Positions 29,125 through 38,282 of a stretch of DNA of 64,000 nt are shown here, one piece after another. A program made the translations under genes and the position numbers. The stretch comes from Dyella sp. RRB7 (GTDB taxonomy: Bacteria > Pseudomonadota > Gammaproteobacteria > Xanthomonadales > Rhodanobacteraceae), in assembly GCF_022761115.1 (NCBI RefSeq), contig NZ_JAKWJS010000001.1, forward strand, positions 620,001 to 684,000, given 5' to 3'. The notes beneath the pieces were generated by a model. It was not told where the DNA came from, did not search any database, and saw nothing but the letters and a program-made list of their open reading frames with translations. Numbering within the stretch: position 1 is the stretch's first letter; each line of letters begins with the position of its first letter.

Positions 29125-31233
29125 ATGCGTGTGTTTCCTGCTTCCCTGACGTCGCCACGTTGCTGGCGATGGCTGGCGGCGGCCCTGCTGGTCGGTGCCT
29201 GCTCCCTGGTACAGGCACAGGACCAGCCTGCACCGGGCGACAACGGCGCGGGTGACCCGCCCTCCCGCGTGGCGCGACTGTCCTATCGCGAGGGCGATGT
29301 CGGCCTGCTGCCGGCCGGCCAGAAGGATTGGGGCGATGCCAGCCTCAACCGACCGCTGACCACCGGCGATCGACTCTCCACCGGACAAAATGCGCGCGCC
29401 GAGCTGGAACTGGGCGGCGGCACGTTGCGCATCGCCGACGATTCGGACTTTGGCTTCCTCACGCTCAACGACCAGTTGGCCCAGGTCGAGCTGACCCAGG
29501 GCACGCTCAACCTCAACGTGCGCGGACTGGCCGAAGGCCAGAGCTACGAGATCGATACGCCGACCGTGGCCCTGGTGGTAGACCAGCCCGGCACCTATCG
29601 CGTGGACATCAGCGACGACGGCAAGTCGACCCGCGTCATCGCGTTCAATGGCCGTGCATCGGTCTATGGCGAAGGCGGCGCCCAGCGCACCGTCGCTGGC
29701 GGTCGCAGCTACGAGTTTGCCGATTCCTCGCTCAACAACGTGACCATCAGCGACATCGACGGCGGCGACGATTTCGATGCCTGGTGCAACAGCCGCGATC
29801 AGCGCTACGAGCGCCCGCAGTCGGGCCAGTACGTTTCCGATGACGTGGTCGGTTACCAGGATCTGGACCAGTACGGCGACTGGCAGGCGGACCCCGAATA
29901 CGGGCAGGTCTGGTACCCCTCCAACGTGGCCGCGGACTGGGCGCCGTATCGCGACGGCAACTGGACCTATATCGCGCCCTGGGGCTGGACCTGGGTGGAT
30001 GCGTCGCCATGGGGCTTCGCGCCATACCACTACGGCCGCTGGGCCTATATGCGCGGGCGCTGGGGCTGGGTGCCGGGCCCGGTATCAGTGCGTCCGGTGT
30101 ATGCGCCCGCGCTGGTCGCTTTTGTGGGCGGTGCCGGCTTCGGCGTATCGGTGGGCGTGGGCGGCGCACCGGTGGGCTGGTTCCCGCTGGGCCCAGGTGA
30201 AATCTACAACCCGTGGTATCGCGCCAGCCGTGGTTACTACACCAACGTCAACATCGCCAACATCTACGCGCGCGGCGGTCGCGAGGTGGTGATCAACAAC
30301 ATCAACAACCACTACAGCTATTTCCAGAGCGGTCGCCCGGTGCCCAACGAGCGCTACTTCAACCAGAACGCACCGCATGCCTTTACGGCGATGTCCGGCC
30401 AGGACTTTGCCGCTGCCCGCAACGCGCAAAACCACATGGTGGCGGTGGATCCCCGCCGTTTCTCGCCCGCGGCGGTGATGCCGCGCGGTGCCGGCGTGCC
30501 GCCGGCGCGTGCCAGCTTTGCCACGCCGCGCCCGGCCACGGCCCGCGCCTTGCCGGCGGGTGGCTTCCAGCGTGAGGTGGTGGCGCGCAATGCCCCGGCG
30601 GCCGCTTACGCCGGCCGCCAGCCGGCAGGCGGGGTGCGCGGCCCCCAGGGCCCGGGCAATGTGCGCATGTTGAATGCCCAGCCTCCGGGCAACCGCCAAG
30701 CCGGCATGCCGACGGCCGAGCGCGCCGCGCAGATCGAGCGGAACCCGGCGCCAGCCCCCTCCATGCGCCAGCCAGCTGCCCAGGACAATGAGCGCGCCGC
30801 GATGCGCCCGGGTGAGTTGCCCTCCTCCCACTTCGCACGTCCGGCCGGCAACGCCACTGAGGGCAATCGTCCGGCGTCCGGCAACCAGCCGCGCCCGGGG
30901 GTGAGCTACATCCCCAGTGCCGAATCCGATCGCGCCCGGAGCCAGCCTTCGACGGGCACGCTGCCCCCGACCCCGCGCTTCGAACGCGCCCCGGCTCGGC
31001 AGCCGCAGGACAACCCGCAGCGATTCGAGCGCGACAATGCCGCGCCGCGCCCGGCGGAAGTCCAGCAGCCGCGCAATGTCCAGCCACAGCAGGGCTACGA
31101 GCCGCCCCGTGGTTATGAACCGCCGCGTGGCAACCAGGCGCCAGAGCCGCGCCCAGCCCAGAATGGCGACAAACCGCGTGAATCGTCCGAGCACCGGGCT
31201 CCGCCGCCGCGCAGGGACGATCAGCACAACTGA
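29125..31233 (+). CDS. FecR-domain/DUF6600 large secreted protein
   Basis: A 702-residue exported protein with signal peptide WLAAALLVGACSLVQAQ. Residues about 50-210 form a FecR-like beta domain (LSTGQNARAELELGGGTLRI, NGRASVYG). A Trp/Tyr-rich segment follows at about 270-330 (WAPYRDGNWTYI, WGWTWVDASPWGFAPYHYGRW, RWGWVPGP), which is typical of DUF6600. After residue 430 the protein is a long low-complexity Pro/Arg/Ala/Gln region with repeated EPPRG units near the end. The C-terminus suggests an extended, perhaps cell-wall- or polymer-contacting tail. Function is unknown. CGGAG lies about eight bases before the ATG. Confidence 0.8.
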   Translation: MRVFPASLTSPRCWRWLAAALLVGACSLVQAQDQPAPGDNGAGDPPSRVARLSYREGDVGLLPAGQKDWGDASLNRPLTTGDRLSTGQNARAELELGGGTLRIADDSDFGFLTLNDQLAQVELTQGTLNLNVRGLAEGQSYEIDTPTVALVVDQPGTYRVDISDDGKSTRVIAFNGRASVYGEGGAQRTVAGGRSYEFADSSLNNVTISDIDGGDDFDAWCNSRDQRYERPQSGQYVSDDVVGYQDLDQYGDWQADPEYGQVWYPSNVAADWAPYRDGNWTYIAPWGWTWVDASPWGFAPYHYGRWAYMRGRWGWVPGPVSVRPVYAPALVAFVGGAGFGVSVGVGGAPVGWFPLGPGEIYNPWYRASRGYYTNVNIANIYARGGREVVINNINNHYSYFQSGRPVPNERYFNQNAPHAFTAMSGQDFAAARNAQNHMVAVDPRRFSPAAVMPRGAGVPPARASFATPRPATARALPAGGFQREVVARNAPAAAYAGRQPAGGVRGPQGPGNVRMLNAQPPGNRQAGMPTAERAAQIERNPAPAPSMRQPAAQDNERAAMRPGELPSSHFARPAGNATEGNRPASGNQPRPGVSYIPSAESDRARSQPSTGTLPPTPRFERAPARQPQDNPQRFERDNAAPRPAEVQQPRNVQPQQGYEPPRGYEPPRGNQAPEPRPAQNGDKPRESSEHRAPPPRRDDQHN

Positions 31234-31260
31234 CGCAGCAGAGCCACGTCGGCAGCAGCA

Positions 31261-31287
31261 AGGCCCGGCCCGCGCCGGGCCTTTTTT
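31261..31287 (+). terminator. Intrinsic terminator after the FecR/DUF6600 gene
   Basis: AGGCCCGGC / GCCGGGCCT form a nine-pair stem with a CCGC loop, followed by six T residues, 28 bases after the stop codon. Confidence 0.92.
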
Positions 31288-31318
31288 ATGGGCTGCCGGC
31301 ATCCGCAGTCATAGCCGC

Positions 31319-31324
31319 TACAAT
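31319..31324 (+). promoter_or_regulatory. -10 box immediately before thiS
   Basis: TACAAT ends seven bases before the thiS ATG, so transcription would begin at or next to the start codon. No ribosome site precedes the ATG. No clear -35 box is present. Confidence 0.45.
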
Positions 31325-31330
31325 GGTCGA

Positions 31331-31531
31331 ATGCATATCACGCTCAATGGCAGTCCGCGCGACTGCGCCCCCGCCACGACGGTGACCCAATTGCTGCAGG
31401 ACGCCGGCTACGGCATCCGCCGCGTCGCTGTGGAAGTGAATCACGAGATCGTCCCGCGCAGCCAGCACGCCAGCCACGTGCTGGCCGAGGGCGACCAGGT
31501 GGAGATCGTTCACGCCATCGGCGGCGGTTGA
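31331..31531 (+). CDS. thiS: Thiamine sulfur-carrier protein ThiS
   Basis: A 66-residue ubiquitin-fold protein ending in HAIGGG. The C-terminal Gly-Gly is converted to a thiocarboxylate that donates sulfur for the thiazole ring of thiamine. MHITLNG at the start and VEIVHAIGGG at the end are typical. It lies 57 bases before thiG, its partner. No TPP riboswitch is visible upstream; the terminator of the previous gene ends only about 44 bases before the ATG. Confidence 0.94.
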   Translation: MHITLNGSPRDCAPATTVTQLLQDAGYGIRRVAVEVNHEIVPRSQHASHVLAEGDQVEIVHAIGGG

Positions 31532-31588
31532 TCGCCGCGCTATCCGTTTCCATGCGGCGCCGGCAAGGCGTCGCCCGCAGACCAAGAC

Positions 31589-32395
31589 ATGACGATGAAT
31601 ATCAAGACGTTCGACTCCGCCGATCCGCTCGTCATTGCCGGCCAGAGCTATGGCTCGCGCCTGCTGACCGGTACCGGCAAATACAGGGATTTCGACGAAA
31701 CCCGCCGCGCCACCCAGGCCGCCGGCGCCGAGATCGTCACGGTGGCGATCCGCCGCGTGAACATCGGCCAGGACGCCGGCCAGCCCAACCTGCTGGATGC
31801 GCTGCCGCCCGAGGAATTCACCCTGCTGCCCAACACCGCCGGCTGCTACAACGCGGTGGATGCGGTACGCACCTGCAAGCTCGCCCGCGAGCTGCTGGAT
31901 GGCCGCAAGCTGGTCAAGCTGGAGGTGCTGGGCGACCAGCGCACGCTGTTCCCGGACGTGGTGGAAACGCTCAAGGCCGCCGAAACGCTGGTGGCCGATG
32001 GCTTCGACGTGATGGTGTACACCAGCGACGACCCGATCCTGGCCAAGCGCCTGGAAGAAATCGGCTGCGTGGCGGTAATGCCGCTGGCCGCGCCGATCGG
32101 CTCGGGCCTGGGGATACAGAATCGCTACAACCTGCTGGAAATCATCGAGAACGCCAAGGTGCCGATCATCGTCGATGCCGGCGTGGGTACCGCCTCCGAT
32201 GCGGCCATCGCGATGGAGCTGGGCTGCGACGGCGTGCTGATGAATACCGCCATCGCCGGGGCCAAGGACCCGGTGCTGATGGCGCATGCGATGAAGCTGG
32301 CGATCCAGGCCGGTCGCGCAGCGTTCAAGGCCGGTCGCATTCCGCGCAAGCGCTTTGCCTCCGCGTCGAGCCCGATCGACGGCACCATCGGCTGA
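31589..32395 (+). CDS. thiG: Thiazole synthase ThiG
   Basis: A 268-residue TIM-barrel enzyme that condenses deoxyxylulose phosphate, dehydroglycine and ThiS-thiocarboxylate sulfur into the thiazole phosphate. Features include [10 protein letters not shown], the Schiff-base Lys in LVKLEVLGD, the phosphate-binding [23 protein letters not shown] and the ending SSPIDGTIG. ThiS-ThiG complex formation is well known, and the adjacent order fits. Confidence 0.97.
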   Translation: MTMNIKTFDSADPLVIAGQSYGSRLLTGTGKYRDFDETRRATQAAGAEIVTVAIRRVNIGQDAGQPNLLDALPPEEFTLLPNTAGCYNAVDAVRTCKLARELLDGRKLVKLEVLGDQRTLFPDVVETLKAAETLVADGFDVMVYTSDDPILAKRLEEIGCVAVMPLAAPIGSGLGIQNRYNLLEIIENAKVPIIVDAGVGTASDAAIAMELGCDGVLMNTAIAGAKDPVLMAHAMKLAIQAGRAAFKAGRIPRKRFASASSPIDGTIG

Positions 32396-32421
32396 TCGCC
32401 GAGACAAGAAAACCGCTACTC

Positions 32422-32518
32422 ATCCCCCTGCAACGCAGGGGGAGGTTGGGAGGGGGGTGAAGCTCTAAAAGTGAAGAGCACCCCTCCCCAACCCTCCCCT
32501 GCTTTGCAGGGGAGGGAG
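32422..32518. repeat. Paired-hairpin intergenic repeat between thiG and trmB
   Basis: Two short hairpins flank a long imperfect inverted repeat. The left arm has CCCCCTGC-AAC-GCAGGGGG and the right arm has CCCTCCCCTGC-TTT-GCAGGGGAGGG. The inner G-rich stretch (GGAGGTTGGGAGGGG) is roughly complementary to the inner right stretch (CCCCTCCCCAACCCTCC). This is the layout of a REP-pair/BIME-like element. I did not find a second copy in the window. Confidence 0.75.
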
Positions 32519-32540
32519 CTATTACGCTTTCGGAATTCCC

Positions 32541-33245
32541 ATGACTGACCACGACGACGCTCACAAGCCCGAGTACCTGCGCCGGATCCGCAGCTTCGTC
32601 CTGCGCGAAGGCCGCATGACGCCGGCCCAGCAGCGCGCGTTCGACGAGCACTGGGCCCGCTATGGCATCGACTACACCGGCGCCCCGCAGGACTACGCGG
32701 CCCGCTTCGGCCGCACGGCGCCGCTGGTGCTGGAAATCGGCTTCGGCAACGGCGAGGCGCTGGCCTGGGCCAGCGAGCACGACCTGGCGCGCGATTTCAT
32801 CGGCGTGGAAGTGCACGGCCCCGGCGTCGGACGCCTGATGAACGCCCTGGCCGCACGCGCTGCGGGCAATGTGCGCCTGTACAAGCACGACGCCGTGGAA
32901 GTGCTTGAGCAGGAGATTCCACCGGGCTCGCTGGCCGAGGCGCGCATCTGGTTCCCCGACCCGTGGCACAAGAAGCGCCATAACAAGCGCCGCATCATCC
33001 AGCCCGAATTCGTGGCCCTGCTGGCCTCGCGCATGGCCCCCGATGGCCTGCTGCACCTGGCCACCGACTGGCAAGCCTATGCCGAGCACATGCTCGAAGT
33101 GATGGAGGCCGCCCCCGGCTGGCGCAATGCGATAGCACCCGGCCACTTCGCGGAAAAACCCGAGTGGCGCATCGAAACCCACTTCGAGCGGCGCGGGCTC
33201 AAGCTCGGGCATGGCGTGTGGGACCTGCTGTACCGCAAAGCCTGA
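32541..33245 (+). CDS. trmB: tRNA (guanine-N7-)-methyltransferase TrmB
   Basis: A 234-residue Rossmann methyltransferase that makes m7G46 in the variable loop of tRNAs. The SAM-binding motif is [11 protein letters not shown], with the conserved [12 protein letters not shown]. The tRNA-binding and catalytic [14 protein letters not shown] is diagnostic, and THFERRG near the C-terminus is also typical. It follows thiG across the repeat element, an order common in xanthomonads. Confidence 0.96.
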   Translation: MTDHDDAHKPEYLRRIRSFVLREGRMTPAQQRAFDEHWARYGIDYTGAPQDYAARFGRTAPLVLEIGFGNGEALAWASEHDLARDFIGVEVHGPGVGRLMNALAARAAGNVRLYKHDAVEVLEQEIPPGSLAEARIWFPDPWHKKRHNKRRIIQPEFVALLASRMAPDGLLHLATDWQAYAEHMLEVMEAAPGWRNAIAPGHFAEKPEWRIETHFERRGLKLGHGVWDLLYRKA

Positions 33246-33250
33246 GCTTG

Positions 33251-33281
33251 CTTCCATTCCCTCACCCACGGGGAAAGGAAG
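33251..33281 (+). terminator. Hairpin after trmB without T-run
   Basis: CTTCC-A-TTCCC and GGGGAA-A-GGAAG can pair around a short loop just after the trmB stop codon. The absence of a T-run makes this a weak terminator call. Confidence 0.3.
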
Positions 33282-33437
33282 TAGACACGCCGCTTCATAC
33301 TGACGACGCGGTTCACCAGTCGTCGTAGTGACCCGCTTATACTTCCGGCTCAAACAGGGACGAGTCATCGCAGGCGTGAAGCTCCCACTGCCCATTCCTA
33401 TGCATCGCCAGGGCGCCCGGCCAAGGGACGTCCGCTA

Positions 33438-35279
33438 GTGGGTCTGTCGCTCACCCCCGAAATGATCCTGGTGCTCGGGCTGGTGGGCTTCACCATGCTG
33501 ATGCTGGTGCTGGAGTGGATCCGCGCCGACATGGTGGCGCTGCTGGTGGTGGTGGTGATCGGCCTCACCGGCCTGATTCCCTCCGATCGCGTGTTCAACG
33601 GCTTTGCCGGTAACGCGGTCATCGCGATCATCGCGATCATGATCATGGGCGCCGGGCTCGACCGCGCCGGCGTACTGACGCTTACCGCCAGCTTCGTGAT
33701 GCGCATGGCGCGTGGCGTGGAGTCGCGACTGGGCCTGGTCATCAACCTCGTCACCAGCCTGTTCAGCGCGGTCATTCCCAGCCAGGCTCTGGCCGCCTTG
33801 ATGATCCCGGTGACCAGCCGCCTCGCCGCGCGCACCGGCGTGCCGATCTCGCGGCTGCTGTTGCCGATGGCGTTCTGCATTCTCACCGCCACCAACACCA
33901 CGCTGATCGCCAACTCGCCGCTGATCGTGCTCAACGACCTGGTGGCCAGCGCCAACGCCAACCTGCCCGCCGGCGCGCACACCATTCCCAAGTTCGGCCT
34001 GTTCAGCGTGACCCCGGTGGGCCTGGTGCTGGCGCTGATGGGCGTGGGCTTCTTCTATTTCTTCGGCAAGAAGCTGTTGCCCGAGCGCGAGGACGAGCGC
34101 CTCAAGGTGACGCCGGGACGCACCGAGAGTTATTTCGCCGACACCTATGGCATCGCTGGCGAAACCGCCGAGCTCACGGTGACGGCGGAAAGCCCGCTGG
34201 TGGGCATGAGCATCGGCGAGGTGGAGCAGCTCTATGGGGCGCCGCTGATCCTCGCCATCAAGAGCGGCAACGACGCACGCATGGCGCCACCGGCCGACCA
34301 TGTGATCTGGGTGGGCTCCGTGCTGGGCGTGCTGGGCTCGCGCGAACAGCTCAACCAGTTCGCCAACAACCAGCTGTGCAAGCTGTCGCCGCGCATGCGC
34401 CAGCTGGGCGAGCTGTTCAACCCCACCCGCGCGGGTATTTCCGAAGCGGTGATTCCCCCGAGCTCGCGCTTCCTCAAGCAGACCGTGGGCGACCTGCGCC
34501 TGCGCAAGCGCTACGGCATTTCGGTGCTAGCAGTCACCCGTGGCGACCACGTGTACCGCGACGATGTACGTTCGGTGAGCCTGCGCGCCGGCGACACGCT
34601 GGTACTGCATTCGAGCTGGCGCGACCTGGCGCTGGCCAGCGAGGACAAGGACCTCGTCGTCGTCACCGACATCCCCAAGGAAGAGCAGCGCCCCGGCAAG
34701 ATCTGGCAGGCGGTGGGCTTCTTCCTGCTGGCCAAGTGCCTGGCCCTGTTCACCCATCTCGACCTTTCGGTCGCCATGATGACCGGCGCCGTCGGCATGC
34801 TGCTCACCGGCGTGCTGAACATGGACGAGGCGTACAAGGCGATCAACTGGAAGACCATCTTCGTCACCGCCTGCCTGATTCCGCTGGGCTGGTCGATGGA
34901 CGCCACCGGCGCCGCCGCGTGGCTGGCGCAGGAAGTGCTGCAGCACCTGGGCCATACCTCGCATTGGGTCCTGCAGCTGTCGCTGGCGATCCTCACGCTG
35001 CTGTTCTCGCAGGTCATGTCCAACGTCGGCGCCACCGTGATGATGGTGCCCATCGCCATCAGCGTCGCCGTCGCCACCGGCGGCAACCCATCCGCCTACG
35101 CGCTGATCGTCGCGGTATCGTCCTCCAACACCTTCCTGCTCAGCTCCGGCCATCCCGCCCTGATGATGGTGGCCGGCCCCGGCGGCTACCGCGGCAAGGA
35201 TTTCCTGCGCGTGGGCCTGCCGCTTACCGGGCTGGTGCTGGTGATTACGTTGGTGGCGATCAATTTGATGTACCACTGA
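33438..35279 (+). CDS. SLC13/DASS-type transporter with two TrkA-C domains
   Basis: A 613-residue inner-membrane protein of the divalent anion:sodium symporter superfamily (YfbS/SdcS-like). The N-terminal hydrophobic half (residues 1-210) contains the SNT-like motif ATNTTLIANSPL. Two cytosolic RCK-C/TrkA-C domains are inserted at about 230-400 (LVGMSIGEVEQLYGAPLILAI and LRLRKRYGISVLAVTRGD). A second hydrophobic half carries the pseudo-symmetric SSNTFLLSSGHP motif. Substrates in the family include sulfate and dicarboxylates; none can be assigned here. The start is GTG 33438 with AAGGGA nine bases before. A TATACT at 33338-33343 may be its -10 box. Confidence 0.88.
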   Translation: MGLSLTPEMILVLGLVGFTMLMLVLEWIRADMVALLVVVVIGLTGLIPSDRVFNGFAGNAVIAIIAIMIMGAGLDRAGVLTLTASFVMRMARGVESRLGLVINLVTSLFSAVIPSQALAALMIPVTSRLAARTGVPISRLLLPMAFCILTATNTTLIANSPLIVLNDLVASANANLPAGAHTIPKFGLFSVTPVGLVLALMGVGFFYFFGKKLLPEREDERLKVTPGRTESYFADTYGIAGETAELTVTAESPLVGMSIGEVEQLYGAPLILAIKSGNDARMAPPADHVIWVGSVLGVLGSREQLNQFANNQLCKLSPRMRQLGELFNPTRAGISEAVIPPSSRFLKQTVGDLRLRKRYGISVLAVTRGDHVYRDDVRSVSLRAGDTLVLHSSWRDLALASEDKDLVVVTDIPKEEQRPGKIWQAVGFFLLAKCLALFTHLDLSVAMMTGAVGMLLTGVLNMDEAYKAINWKTIFVTACLIPLGWSMDATGAAAWLAQEVLQHLGHTSHWVLQLSLAILTLLFSQVMSNVGATVMMVPIAISVAVATGGNPSAYALIVAVSSSNTFLLSSGHPALMMVAGPGGYRGKDFLRVGLPLTGLVLVITLVAINLMYH

Positions 35280-35301
35280 GGCGGAAACCAACAGTGCACG
35301 G

Positions 35302-35928
35302 CTAGGGCTCGCCCCTCAGATCGCGTCTCGCGTAGATCGTGTGGTGAAGACTCATGAACTGAGCCATCGACCTCAGCCATCGCTCGGACGGAAAGCGGCC
35401 GCCGATGACCAGCAGAATCAAGACGACCATCGCCAGTACGGCGCCATAAGTACGCGCCGGAAACCGCCAGACTGGCCCCATATGACGTACGTAGGCCAGG
35501 GCCGCACACCCGCCAAAAGCCAGGCCCGACAGCACCTCGGCCATCGAGTGAACGCCCAGTTCGATCCTCGACCACGCGACCCATGCAGCCAGCCCCCAAC
35601 CAAGGGCGAATCCGGGCCACCGATGGGTCCGGGGGACCAACGCGCTGAACAAACAGGGCCAGATGGTGGCGGCCATGGTCGAATGGCCGCTCAGGCCAGT
35701 GAAGTCCCATGCCCTGATTCCGATGCCCCAGGCCATGTAGAGCAGCTTGCTACCCACCACGACAGCAACGATAGACAGTTGGAACAGCAGCCACGTCCCT
35801 GCAAGCCTGCGTGTTTCGGTCTTGGCGGCCAGCCATGCCGCCGTAATCAATACGCATGGCAGGAGGACCGCCAGATCACCCAGCGCGGTCAGGCGCTGCC
35901 AGATCGGAGATAGATCTCCCGTTGTCAC
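35302..35928 (-). CDS. PAP2-family phosphatase with variant motifs, last gene of the EPS operon
   Basis: A 208-residue protein with about six membrane helices. The PAP2 core is recognisable: FTGLSGHST in place of PSGH, and SRIELGVHSMAE in place of SR-x5-H-x3-D, with Glu where Asp is usual. The first motif is loose (KLLYMAWGIGIR instead of K-x6-RP). The catalytic His residues remain. Such variants are common in exopolysaccharide clusters of beta- and gammaproteobacteria. A role in undecaprenyl-diphosphate recycling is inferred. The ATG overlaps the stop of the upstream Wzy-like gene by four bases. Confidence 0.78.
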   Translation of the reverse strand: MTTGDLSPIWQRLTALGDLAVLLPCVLITAAWLAAKTETRRLAGTWLLFQLSIVAVVVGSKLLYMAWGIGIRAWDFTGLSGHSTMAATIWPCLFSALVPRTHRWPGFALGWGLAAWVAWSRIELGVHSMAEVLSGLAFGGCAALAYVRHMGPVWRFPARTYGAVLAMVVLILLVIGGRFPSERWLRSMAQFMSLHHTIYARRDLRGEP

Positions 35929-37052
35929 GCGGCCGATCCATTGGCGACAAGGGGCGAGGTCTTGCGTCGTCGCGTCGCGAGCCCATCGCCCCGGGGCACA
36001 TGGGAAAACCGGCAGAGCACCAGCAGCATGAACAGCAACAACCCCACCCGATGACGGAAATACGATCCATAGTCGGGCTCAAACAACGCCTGCACCAGCG
36101 TAAACGCCAGCACGGTGTGGCAGGAAAAACCCACCACGCCGGTAACGCCGGCCCTCAGATTCGCGATCAGCCTGATACTGAGCCATACCTGCAGGAACAC
36201 GAACGGAGCGTATGCGGGAGAGCGGGCGAGCAAATTGAGGGGAAACATCATGGTGACGAAAGCCAGCAATCGATTCCCCAAGAAACCGGCGACATGGCCA
36301 TCCGAAAGGTAATACTCGATACGACTCGCGGACACGCCCTCCAAGTAATCGGCTCGTCCCTTATTGAGCAGCTCCCAAGGCAGCCGCTTGAACAACAGCA
36401 AGACCAACAGCAAGGCGCAGCCATACACGAGGATGCCCACCCAGGCGCGACGCAACGCCATCAGGTTCACGCTGAGGACGACGGCGAACAGCAAGTAATA
36501 GGCGCGAAAATAGACACCCAGGAAGACCATGGAAGCCACATAGCAGGCAAGACCCAGCCATCCCCTGCCCGGTCGCCTGGCCCAGATAGCCAGTGGCAGC
36601 ACCGAGGCCAGGAAGGTGATGAGTTCTTTGGTGACGCAGAAATAGAACGGGGCCAGCAATACCGTGGCCGCCACCAGGGAAAAAACGTTGATCCAGCCAA
36701 GCACCGGCGCATAGGTAACGATGAACCAGACCAGGACCAGGAGAAAGCTCAGCCCGAAAACGGCGTTTGTTATGAGTAAGCCGTCCTCGTACTTCGAGCC
36801 ATAAGAAGACACCTGTCCCCCGAGCGCGTCGGCCAGCGCGATCCATGGACGCAACAAAAAGGCGGATGAATTGAACGAACTGCCGAACGCATCAAAACTT
36901 GGTTGACTGCGGATGATGGTCAGTCCGTCGACATAGAACTTCTCGTGCCAAAGCAGCGGCACTATCGCGGAAAAAGCCAGGGAAAGCAGGACTGCCACGA
37001 ACGCCACGAGGAAGGTGGTTATCAGGCGATCGCTGGCGGTCAGTTGTCCCAT
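35925..37052 (-). CDS. Polytopic membrane protein, candidate EPS polymerase (Wzy-like)
   Basis: A 375-residue protein with about ten hydrophobic segments and no strong similarity that I can name. It has the topology expected of a Wzy-type polymerase: many helices and a larger soluble loop around residues 230-270 (GRADYLEGVSASRIEYYLSDGH). Position in the operon, after flippase and glycosyltransferase genes and before the PAP2 gene, fits. No other polymerase candidate is present in the cluster. ATG 37052 is used instead of TTG 37061, which overlaps the glycosyltransferase stop. Function is inferred from topology and context. Confidence 0.6.
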   Translation of the reverse strand: MGQLTASDRLITTFLVAFVAVLLSLAFSAIVPLLWHEKFYVDGLTIIRSQPSFDAFGSSFNSSAFLLRPWIALADALGGQVSSYGSKYEDGLLITNAVFGLSFLLVLVWFIVTYAPVLGWINVFSLVAATVLLAPFYFCVTKELITFLASVLPLAIWARRPGRGWLGLACYVASMVFLGVYFRAYYLLFAVVLSVNLMALRRAWVGILVYGCALLLVLLLFKRLPWELLNKGRADYLEGVSASRIEYYLSDGHVAGFLGNRLLAFVTMMFPLNLLARSPAYAPFVFLQVWLSIRLIANLRAGVTGVVGFSCHTVLAFTLVQALFEPDYGSYFRHRVGLLLFMLLVLCRFSHVPRGDGLATRRRKTSPLVANGSAA

Positions 37053-37057
37053 CGACG

Positions 37058-38200
37058 TCAATCCCGCAGCAAGCGGCCATGTTGCCGCCCCGGCACAAGC
37101 GTTTCGAAGAGTTCGCGATAGGCCAGGTACAGGCGATCGATATGGAACCGCGTTTCGAAGGTGGCACGCGCATTGCCTCGCATGCGAACGAGTTCATCAA
37201 GACGCAATCGCTTCAGCGCACTGCAAAGCGCCTCCGCTTCACCGTCATACAGATAGCCATCATGGCCGTGTGAAACGATCTCGCCAAGCGCCCCCACTCG
37301 TCGCGCGAGCACGGGCGTGCCCGCGCGGAAGGCCTCTACTGCGCACAGGCCAAAGCCTTCCCACCGCGACGGCATCACCACCAGATCCGCCTCGGCATAG
37401 AGCGCGGTGATGGCCTCCCGCGCGAGCCACCCGTGACGCCTCACGTTGGACCAATCCGGAAAATCCGCCAGCCCGGCCTGCTCCACCACGCTCTCGCCCA
37501 CAAGATCGAACTCGATCCCGGGACATGGACCCAGTTCTCGAATGGCTTTCGCGAGCATGTCCACCCCTTTCTGCCGATCGAACCGCCCCACGTAGAGCAC
37601 CCTGATCGACCGCCGGCCGCTCGGCGGTTCCAGGCGAAATCGCCCCGTATCCTGCACCGCATTGGGTATCAGGATGCACCGAGGGGAATAGCCCATCCTC
37701 GATACCTGCCGATGTTCGTAGGACGAAATATTCACCACCGCGGATGGCAACTGCGACATCGCCCGCTCGATCATGGCCACTACGCGCCGCGACCTCTCCT
37801 TCATCTCCCGAAATACCGCCCAGCCATGGGGGCAATAAATGGTCTTTACGCCTGTTCCGAGAAACGGCGTGGCAAGACACAACGCGAAGCCGGCGAACGT
37901 GCTGTGCGCGAACACCACGTCGGCTCGTATCTCACGGCGCACGGCCACCATTCGCCTGGCAAGACCGAGGATGCCCCACAAGGATCTCCGGGCCGAATGA
38001 AGATGGAGATGCTCCGCCTCGAACTCCGCCTGCTGAGATGCGGGGATCAGATAAGAGAACCGGCAGCCCATGCGCCCGGCACCCGCATCCAACGAGGCCA
38101 GATAGGTCGCCACGCCGCCCTTGATGGTTTCCGCCACATGAAGGACGCGCAGCGGCGAAGCAGGCGCTTGCGCGATCGGTCGGCAACGATCTACCACCAC
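37058..38200 (-). CDS. GT4-family glycosyltransferase
   Basis: About 380 residues with a GT-B fold. The N-terminal acceptor domain starts LRVLHVAETIKGGVATYL. The C-terminal nucleotide-sugar domain contains VLYVGRFDRQKGVDML and the E-x7-E motif in PSRWEGFGLCAVEAFRAGTPV. It is the only ordinary sugar transferase in the biosynthetic arm besides the initiating enzyme, and should add one sugar to the lipid-linked primer. The sugar is unknown. The start is GTG 38200 with a weak ribosome site, so it is uncertain. Confidence 0.88.
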   Translation of the reverse strand: MVVDRCRPIAQAPASPLRVLHVAETIKGGVATYLASLDAGAGRMGCRFSYLIPASQQAEFEAEHLHLHSARRSLWGILGLARRMVAVRREIRADVVFAHSTFAGFALCLATPFLGTGVKTIYCPHGWAVFREMKERSRRVVAMIERAMSQLPSAVVNISSYEHRQVSRMGYSPRCILIPNAVQDTGRFRLEPPSGRRSIRVLYVGRFDRQKGVDMLAKAIRELGPCPGIEFDLVGESVVEQAGLADFPDWSNVRRHGWLAREAITALYAEADLVVMPSRWEGFGLCAVEAFRAGTPVLARRVGALGEIVSHGHDGYLYDGEAEALCSALKRLRLDELVRMRGNARATFETRFHIDRLYLAYRELFETLVPGRQHGRLLRD

Positions 38201-38282
38201 GACTCACCCATTGATGGAGCCGGAAGAAGGCGCGTGTGTGGCCAGGAGATGCCACGAACGGCAACCGCAACCGCGTCGATAG

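Noticed and set aside
31287-31331. TPP riboswitch upstream of thiS
   Set aside because: Only about 44 bases separate the preceding terminator from the thiS start; none of the conserved THI-box sequence is present.
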